Shown here in pieces: positions 56,882 through 64,000 of a DNA stretch of 64,000 nucleotides. Positions within the stretch are counted from its first letter, which is position 1. Each line of letters starts with the position of its first letter. The notes beneath the pieces are model-generated. The model was not told the origin of the DNA and did not search any database. It worked only from the letters and a program-made list of their open reading frames with translations. The DNA comes from Calliopum simillimum (taxonomy: Eukaryota; Arthropoda; Insecta; Diptera; Lauxaniidae). The stretch spans positions 52,819,061 through 52,883,060 of the forward strand of contig OX638369.1 of NCBI GenBank assembly GCA_951812925.1, written 5' to 3'. A program made the position numbers and the translations under genes.

Positions 56882-57234
56882 TTTTTTTTTTTTTTTCTAA
56901 AATGTTTTGCAGAATTTGGCGTTTTTTCACATTTACCTATCTCCCTAAATTCTATTCTATAGCACACACATTTTAAAAGATTTGGTTTTGAATTTATAAT
57001 ATTTCCATAAAAAATATCTTGACCGTACCTAATGTGTGCCGATTTTCAACTTTTGTCGTTTTTGGAAAACATAATTTTTTGGGCCGACTTTGAATATTTT
57101 TGGTATTTTATGTAGAAAGCGGAGGTTAGTAAAAAATTACTTATGAGTTAATTATATACTTTCTGATATTTTTTCATATTCGGAATGTAAAAATTCGATT
57201 TGGAGTTTTTTCCGTCTAGCTTGTACTAATCGCA

Positions 57235-57941
57235 ACAATGTGCACCGCTTGCGAAACTTTACGTAAAATAGCAGCCAACAAAGTCAAAACAAATTGTCCA
57301 ATCAGCATGGAATAAAGCTAGGCATGGCCCGGCACGAACACGAAACAAGTACTTGAAAAAAAACCTGGGATCTCACGAATATTTTTTAACGAGGCCCGAG
57401 CTCGGCGCGATATTACTATATTAATTATTACATATTCACACTTTTTTTATGATTTAAAAAAATTTTAGCTTATTGATGTAGCTAAATCAATGACTTTTAA
57501 ATGAGGAAAAAACAAAAATTATACATGAAATGCTTCTTCGGGTTTTTTTTCTTCAAGTGCTTGTTTCGCTTTCGTACCGTGCCCAGCTTTATTCAATGCT
57601 GATTGTCAATTTGAGTTTTTTGGTCGAATTTAATAAGACGATTTGTTTGATTTGACTTACTCCATTGTCATTCTTAGCTCCACATTCATACATTATTTAA
57701 CATATTTTTCTGTAAAAACATAATTTTTCAAGCTTTTGCTACTCAACCTTTCCGTGAATTATGGGCATCTTATTTTTGGGCTTTTGTTGTTAGACTCGGG
57801 CCCACATAAAGCCTGCACTAAACTTGATTTCAAGGCCCGAGCCCGTCGTCGAAGAGTAAAGGCTCGTGCTCTAGCATGGGAGCAGGAATGGGAATGCATC
57901 AACTATGGAAAACCGGCTTATCTGCATGAAAAATCTTTTTT
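57235..57941. other. noncoding
   Basis: No supported gene. The phrases CCCGAGCTCGG near 57,402 and GGCCCGAGCCCG near 57,834 are GC-rich islets in AT-rich DNA. The 83-codon frame at 57,736 has no motif. Confidence 0.45.
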
Positions 57942-58972
57942 TATACCCTACACCAAAGGTACATTCACTTCGTCCTTCCGTTTGTAACGCAAAGAAGGAG
58001 GCACGGCAGGTATAGAAAAGTATATACATATATATATTCTTGATCAGCGTCACCTCCTGGGTCGATATAGCAATGTCTGACTGTCTGGCTGGCTGGCTGT
58101 GCGTTGAAAAATAATTCAATGAAATTTGACACACTGCCTTTGCCGTCAAAGTTAGCTCGGGGGATTGAAAATGAGCAAAATAGGTCAATGGACACGCCTA
58201 CCGCCCATACAAAAATTATATTCAAAATGCAACTTTATGAGTATTTTTCACGACAATTCCACCAAAATACGCACAAATACTACGAATTATTAGCGCAAGC
58301 TCTGAGCAAAAACTGGGCGGGTTCGAACAAGAGGGCGTGGCACCTTCCATATAAGCAAAAGCTTCAAAACACGATACTGAAAGCGTTTTTTGAGATAATC
58401 AAACTAAATTTTACTCAGACACAGACTCAACAAAAACTTGAAATCGGACAAGAGGGCGTGGCACCTCCCATATAAGTAAAAACTTCAAAACGCTATACTG
58501 AAATCGTTTTTTAGGTAATCGAAATTAATTGCACTCAGGTGCTAAGGACTATAAATGCTCGATATGAGCTAAGACTAGACGAATTTGGACAAGAGAACGT
58601 GGCACATCCCATATAAGCAAAAACTTCAAAACGCTATACTTAAAACGTTTTTTGAGATAATCCAACTAAATTTCACTCAAATACTAAGGGCTATAAATGT
58701 ACGTTCTGAGCTAAAAGTAGACGAACTCGGACAAGAAAGCGTGGCGCCTCCCTTATAAGCAAAAGCTTCAAAACGCTATACTTAAATCGTTTTTATTTGA
58801 TAATTCAACCAAATTTCACTCAGACACTTAGAACTATAAATGTAAACTCTGAGCAAAAACTGAGTGAATTCAGACAAAAGGGCTTGGCACCTCCCATATA
58901 ATCAAAATTTTCAAAATAATGCAATGTAGGGTATTTAACGTTTGGCCAGGCCAAAAGTTACACCCTAACTAG
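57942..58972 (+). mobile_element. DINE-1-like element, most complete uninterrupted copy
   Basis: TATACCCTACACC, then CGTCCTTCCGTTTGTAACGC, ATATATTCTTGATCAGCGTC, three GGCT microsatellite units, the body (GGGGATTGAAAATGAGCAAA, CACGCCTACCGCCCATAC) and about five tandem units of roughly 125 bp containing GGGCGTGGCACCTCCCATAT or variants. It ends with the hairpin TTTGGCCAGGCCAAA and CACCCTAACTAG. The 14 or so bases between hairpin and CTAG and the T that follows fit a Helitron/helentron-type 3' end. No protein is encoded, so it is nonautonomous. Confidence 0.75.
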
Positions 58973-59410
58973 TTTTTTTTTTTTTAATAAGATTAACTGT
59001 CTCTATAAGTTCCCCATTTGTTGGCGTCTGAATTAACATAATTTATAAAGAAATGGAGACTTCAAGTATCTCCAGAACTAACAGCTGAACTTATGTACCC
59101 GATTCTCCCTCAAATCTAGGAAGTAAAACACACATTCGAATATTAACTCTGGTCTATGTTCCGAAAAAAGGTAGCATTATGCCAGAACTACAGAGCAATT
59201 AGGTGCAGATGAATATTTTTCAGCTGTCATCAAGAGTTAAACATTTTTTTAAACGTCATATTACTTATATACAAAAAATATCACCCATGTTTTGACCAAC
59301 ACCATGACCAGATTAATCAAAATCGTAAGCAACAAAAGTATAAACTTTTTTCTGGAACAGTCCTTACATGTCATGGGCAAATGAATTGGCATGCTCTTTG
59401 TTTTATTTAT
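58973..59410. other. noncoding
   Basis: Begins with a T tract. GGAACAGTCCTTAC near 59,353 resembles a decayed transposon end. No gene is supported. Confidence 0.4.
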
Positions 59411-59937
59411 ATGTTTTACTACTCTTTTGATCCGGGCTCTATTATTAATTTGTGAAAACTATTTTTTTTTTAAATTTCTTCAAAAATTATTCAAAAAAAA
59501 TAGTTTTTTTCAAAAAATTCCCAAAAATTTCACACGTATTTCTTAGACAATTCTAAGCATTTTATGCCTAGTACACTTTTTTAATAACATGCCTTCCTCT
59601 TAAGTAAACAAAGAGTTTTGCCTGCCGCTGGCGATCAAAAACCAAAAACTCTTATCTCCCTGTATTTTAACAACAAATGATATTAGGATCAAATCCGGAT
59701 TATTGTTCTTGCACACCGGATCTACCATACTGCCAAATTTGAGCGAAATCGGAGACAAAAAAATTTTCAGCTGGTACGCTTGGCGTGTTTTGCTTCATTG
59801 ATATCCTCAGACATGCCTCTTCCGAAATAGAGCTGACGGATCCTACAGGGTAATAGATGTAGAGACATTAAAGTCGTAACAAACTAAGTAGCACTATCAT
59901 AAATCAAAAAGCCCGGATCAAAAGAGTAGTAAAACAT
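59411..59937. mobile_element. 527-bp inverted-repeat element
   Basis: Inverted ends ATGTTTTACTACTCTTTTGA then TCCGGGCT on the left, and AGCCCGGATCAAAAGAGTAG then TAAAACAT on the right (28 bp, perfect). The interior includes AGACAATTCTAAGCATTTTA, related to the 7.1-8.3 and 46.3 kb elements, and a block shared with 50,255-50,350. No clear target duplication. Non-coding. Confidence 0.75.
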
Positions 59938-61211
59938 TCGTATAATACTAATACAGTTCTAAGGTATTTTCACGTCTTATTTGGAAACGTTCCTTAACTA
60001 CTTTTAATATTATTCGCCCAGTGTTTCACAACGCCGTCAAAATGTCATAAAATCACTGTCGTCGATAGAACTTACAACAAATAACGACGAAAAATGGCAC
60101 AACTGAACGTTCTTCCCCCGATAGCCTACATACAGATGTACATAGTGTTGTACACCTTTTTTGCTTTTGTTCTTTGGTATTGTAGCTGACGAAAGTTTCG
60201 TATTTCGTCTAAAAGAATTTCTTAAGGTTTTCTTTTCCCCTGTCATAGAAAAATGTGTTTTTCATGCTAATGGAAAATGGATTTTCCGTTGATTTTTTTT
60301 TTTTTTGTTTTGCTTTTGTTACATTGGCATCGCTTTCACTTTGCACGTTGCATGCAAAAATGTCCCCAAAAAAAATTGTTTTTTATAAAAATGACTTTAT
60401 CGTTATTTCATTGATACGATCGCTACTATTGTGAGTGTGTGTGTTTGTGAGTTGAAATATTATCCTCTAGGGAGTGCCATACCTGCTATGAAAAATTTAA
60501 CAATTTTACTAAGCTCACGATTGGTTTTTAAATGAAAAGTTTGGCTATTTTATTGAATATTACGGTGATTTATTAACATTTAAGGTGCAAAATGAAGGCA
60601 AACTTATTTCCGTACCGTTTTGTAAAACATAGTATATATGAAAATCAAGTGAAACATTTATTAGTTATTTATTTTATTAAGTTCTTAAAAATTAATTTAT
60701 TTAATCTGTAATGCATCTAAAAATCCACTTGCTGTCATTTACCCACACAAAACCACATCAATCTAAAGTGTACCATTTGCCATACATATCCATATGTCAT
60801 CCATCAAATATAAATACAATATATATACTTACGTACGCACATTGAACGCATCAAGGCTCGTTGAACGCTGCTAATTTGACATTTCAGCAAAGTTCACCAA
60901 CATCGTCGAATGGCACAGCAGTTCAGCCTCCCAATTGGTTTGGTTGACGTTTGATTCGGTTCGGTTCGCATTAACAAGGATATTTAATTTCTGACCATAA
61001 TTTCATTACAAAAACATACGCAAAACTTCTATATGGTCACTGCGCATTAGGGTGCTCTGAAAATTGTAATGGGTGCTTCATTTAAATGTACTTTTTCCAG
61101 TAGGAACTTAATGACAGATCACAAGTGATGCAAGTGAAACTGTCATGGTATTTTTGTTCAGCATTTTGGGCCGACTTGAAATTTTGAACGAGAGCTACTG
61201 TTTTCGATCAT
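59938..61211. other. noncoding, probably single-copy DNA
   Basis: GTGTGTGTGTTTGTG near 60,435 is simple sequence. GGTTTGGTTGACG and TTCGGTTCGGTTCGCATT near 60,940 give unusual GGTT repeats. A TTAGGGTGCTCTG near 61,048 may be a mariner-type end belonging to the relic downstream. No gene. Confidence 0.45.
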
Positions 61212-61735
61212 AATAGGTATTCTTCAGCGACGAGGCCGAATTGCCATATTTGCACTGAAGTGCAAGTCGAATAAGTTAAAAAGCTGCCTTTACGTCCATA
61301 TAAAACAATAGTTTGGTCTGGCATATGGGCTAATGGAATCATAGGTCCGTATTTCCTCAAAAAAAAAAACATATCGAAGCGTAACTGTGAATAGCGCTAT
61401 GGCAACGGGCTGAAATTTAAGCCCCTCTTTTCGAAAGCATTTGATTCCAACAAGATAGCTTTAGTTTCCACAAAGTACGTAAAACCAACAGTTAACTTCA
61501 TCCTACGTACTGCTGAGTTGGCCGCCCAGATCAGTTGATATAATATCTCTAGAGTTTTTACTTTAGGCCTACGTATTGTGCAAAGTCTACATCTAAAAGC
61601 CGGATGCTATTGATAAAATTAAAGCTAACATTACGCGCGTCATTCGTCACATATCACTCGAAATTGCTTAACGCGTCATCGAAAATCGGAACTTCAGAAT
61701 GAACCATGTTAACCGTGGTAAAGACCTTGTAGTTA
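61212..61735 (+). pseudogene. degraded mariner transposase
   Basis: Scattered across the three plus-strand frames are FFSDEAE (first catalytic Asp region, 61,212), VWSGIWANGIIGPYF (about 61,313), FQQDSFSFHK (second Asp, about 61,445), LSWPPRS (about 61,515) and IKANITRVIRHISLEIA, then VIENRNFRMNHVNRGKD to about 61,730. Many frameshifts and stops make this an old relic. The C-terminal order and spacing follow the copy at 51.3-52.6 kb. Confidence 0.7.
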
Positions 61736-62246
61736 TTTCAAAGATACTCCCAAGAGTACGCAATATTTACCAGGGGTGAATGATAAGATTATACATTTGC
61801 AGTCGCTTCATTGAACCGTGCTGAGATTATTGAACTTGTATGAAGCACCTCGCCTATTCATAACATCACAGATGCAGCGCAGCTTGTCACCAATGGATTT
61901 GTTCCACGATAATGAAAACGGAATTCACATACACGATCTGTTATAGTCAAAGTTTGCGAATAAGACGATTCATTGTTCTTGTTGACTTAAGTGAGATAGG
62001 ACTTTCCTCAACTTTTTTGAATGTAATTGACGAAATCACTGTTATGCCTCTGTAGTTATGGCATAGCGATAAATAACTTTTTCTTGAAATTTCGGTAACA
62101 GTTTTTTTAGGCCGGTCTTCACGTATATGATGGTTAGCCAGGGAATTATTATAAATTTCGTTCTTATCAAACTTTGTTACAATTTGTGTACGTGTAATTT
62201 CAAAAACATTGAATAAGTCTTTGGTTTCTAGCACTTCTCTTCACGG
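61736..62246. other. noncoding
   Basis: No supported gene; the minus-strand frame at 61,947-62,234 (95 codons) has no motif. Probably flanking sequence or decayed transposon. Confidence 0.4.
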
Positions 62247-63360
62247 TGAAATTATATCAGCGTCTTGGTCTTGGTGTTGCTTGCTATAAGTTCAATGACC
62301 TCACGCTAAATGCCTAAGACACGGTGCTCTTGAACAGTCGATAGGTTTTTTGGCTATGTGGAGAAAATCTGTGAATGGGGTTTCATTTGTACTAGTTTAG
62401 TGCTCTAAAAATGCAAACCCCGAAATCGTAGCTGATTATCCCCGCGAAATATCGCAAAAATACATATCCCATATAAAAAAAAATAAATCGGAAAAAAAAA
62501 CGCAACAAACAAATATAAAAATTGTTATATTAAATGTATTTTGCAATGCTGAATCTGAATCTGACCTTAAAATTGCTATATCTCATACGGTTTTTGAGAT
62601 ATCTTAGCCTAAACAAGGAAAAAAGACCGTTCATGCTATGTTTTATTGCTGTGTTTTGGAGCTATATAACAGGACGTTTCATAAATCTGATGCAAAAATG
62701 GAAAGCTCTAATCAATCTTTTAAACCTAATTCAAATAATGTCGATATCTTTATTTTTCTTGGAGATATCTTAACCTAAAAAGTTAAAAAAGTGCAAAAAA
62801 CGTGTTTTGTCATTATTTCAGACTACGATATTTCGAAGACAAATTATGCTATTGACATAATTTAAATGCGGTTTTAAGGAAAAAAATTAGAGCTTTCAAA
62901 TAATGTATCGAATTTTGCGTATCAATGTTCTATATTATAGTTATATAGCTTAAAAATATAGCAAAAACGGTATTTTTTCCTTGTTTAGGCTATGATATCT
63001 CAAAAACCGTATGAGATATAGCAATTTAAAGGCCGGATTCAGATTTCGCATTGCAAAATACATTACATATAACTATTTTTATATTTGTTTGTTGCGTTTT
63101 TTTTTCCGATTTTTTTTTTCTTTTTATATGGGATATGTATTTTTGCAATATTTCGCGGGGATGATCAGCTGCGATTTCGGGGTTTGCATTTTCCAGACCA
63201 CTAAACTAATACAAATGAAACCCCATTCACAGATTTTCTCCACATAGCCAGAAAACCTATCGACTGTTCAAGAGCACCGTGTCTTAGGCATTTAGCGTGA
63301 GGTCATTGAACTTATGGCAAGCAACACCAAGACCAAGACCAAGACGCTGATATAATTTCA
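62247..63360. mobile_element. long foldback element, 1.11 kb
   Basis: The ends TGAAATTATATCAGCGTCTT and AAGACGCTGATATAATTTCA are perfect inverted repeats and the mirror continues inward for about 500 bp. Examples are TAAATGCCTAAGACACGGTG with CACCGTGTCTTAGGCATTTA, and CAGATTTTCTCCACATAGCC with its partner near 62,355. The centre is near 62,800. The arms contain ATACGGTTTTTGAGATATC, and their inner sequence resembles the foldback at 30.9-32.3 kb (GCAATGCTGAATC, AAAATTGCTATATC). The ORFs inside are artefacts. No target duplication is evident. Confidence 0.8.
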
Positions 63361-63660
63361 AGACCAAGATCAATGCCATGGTCTTGGTCACAATGATCAT
63401 CAAGACCAAGACTGCTTTTTAGTCTTGGTCTTGCCACGCCCCTTTCAAGCATAAAATCATCTCTCAATTCAAAATTTGGCATCTTAAAAAACCAACAGCT
63501 TTGGAAAAATAAGGTTCGGAAATTTTTAATACTCAACAATCTACATAAATTTTTGCAATACCAAGATCGAGACCAAGACTTAATGCCCAAGATCCAGCCC
63601 AAGGCTCAAAGTCCAAGATCAAGACCATAGCAGTCTTTTTTTTGGTTTGCCCATCACTAC
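63361..63660 (+). repeat. CAAGACCAAGA-rich repeat, inverted partner at 3,703-4,025
   Basis: Repeated AAGACCAAGA and ATGGTCTTGGTC phrases, then CCTTTCAAGCATAAAATCAT, AATTCAAAATTTGGCATCTT and CCAAGATCGAGACCAAGA, ending CATCACTAC. It is an inverted relative of the repeat at 3.7-4.0 kb. The adjacent foldback arm also carries CTTGGTCTTGGT, so the two may belong to one element. Confidence 0.6.
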
Positions 63661-64000
63661 ATTTTGCTGCGTAGTATCTCTTTCTGATCTCTGATTAATC
63701 TCTTGTGTGATTCACAGCTCTTCGTTTTTTGACTATCGTATTTTGCAGATCATTCAGAGTGCTCTTCAAAGTATGGCTCTGCGAAAAATTCAAAGCATAA
63801 TATAGCAAAAGCTAAGTACTTTTACATTCTCGATATCCCTAACATTTCTACGCTATTTATATACATAAGTATATTGGAATATTGAAAAATATTGTCATTT
63901 TCGATGCACCCTGGTCATCATTTACATGCATACGTATATGTACACATGTATGTATGTGCACTACTTGCATTAAGTTGCAGTTTATCAAACCAGCTGTCGT
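63661..64000. other. noncoding
   Basis: No gene is recognised; ATACGTATATGTACACATGT is simple ATRYRT-type sequence. The feature may continue past the window edge. Confidence 0.4.

Larger units (their letters stand above)
55873..57234 (-). mobile_element. 1.36-kb inverted-repeat element with an internal ORF
   Basis: Terminal inverted repeats of about 31 bp: TGCGATTAGTACAC then GCTAGACGGAAAAAACT on the left, and TGCGATTAGTACAA then GCTAGACGGAAAAAACT on the right read inward (one mismatch). Inside are a tandem array (55,969-56,450), a minus-strand ORF (56,450-56,881) and an AT-rich stretch. No convincing target duplication was found. It looks like a nonautonomous DNA transposon derived by internal deletion; superfamily unknown. 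Confidence 0.65.

Noticed and set aside
1..64000. tRNA, rRNA or snRNA genes
   Set aside because: No cloverleaf with A- and B-box sequences, and no rRNA or snRNA-like core, was found by eye; a covariance-model scan (tRNAscan-SE, Infernal) would be decisive.

Overview
The window looks like an AT-rich, repeat-laden piece of a higher-fly (schizophoran dipteran) nuclear genome. The basis is short GT-AG introns of 54 to 61 bases, insect mariner and Tc1-type transposons, a Jockey-type LINE, and dispersed repeats resembling DINE-1/helentron elements (CAGC or GTCY microsatellite, terminal hairpin, CTAG end). Species and chromosome cannot be told from the sequence alone.

The only complete host genes I can support are three tandem, same-strand copies of a polypeptide N-acetylgalactosaminyltransferase (GalNAc-T, Pgant family; type II Golgi enzyme with a ricin-type lectin tail). 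They lie at 26,327-28,165, 35,553-37,392 and 47,793-49,633. Each has three exons of 308, 760 and 657 coding bases and encodes 574 residues with intact catalytic motifs. Each sits in a duplicated unit (about 22.88-29.45, 30.44-40.11 and 40.63-50.24 kb), and DINE-1-like elements lie at the unit junctions. Differences among the copies are concentrated in two patches: the segment before the catalytic WGGE motif and the first lectin repeat.

Layout: 0-4 kb holds noncoding sequence and old repeats. 4.2-7.1 kb is a 5'-truncated Jockey-like LINE split by a 552-bp inverted-repeat element with a 9-bp target duplication. 7.1-20.6 kb carries long foldback elements, a dead DD37E transposon, a hAT relic and otherwise featureless DNA. 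20.6-22.9 kb is low-complexity DNA with one doubtful coding fragment. 22.9-50.2 kb is the Pgant triplication with many nested insertions; the paralogous units often supply the empty site. 50.8-52.7 kb is a nearly intact mariner inside a DINE-like element. 55.4-57.2 kb holds a foldback and a 1.36-kb inverted-repeat element carrying a 143-codon ORF of unknown function. 57.9-59.0 kb is the most complete DINE-like copy. 59-64 kb holds more foldbacks, a degraded mariner and noncoding DNA.

The recurring theme is long inverted-repeat elements of 1-2 kb, several flanked by 4-bp duplications and sharing internal phrases although their ends differ. All boundaries, repeat counts and comparisons were made by eye.
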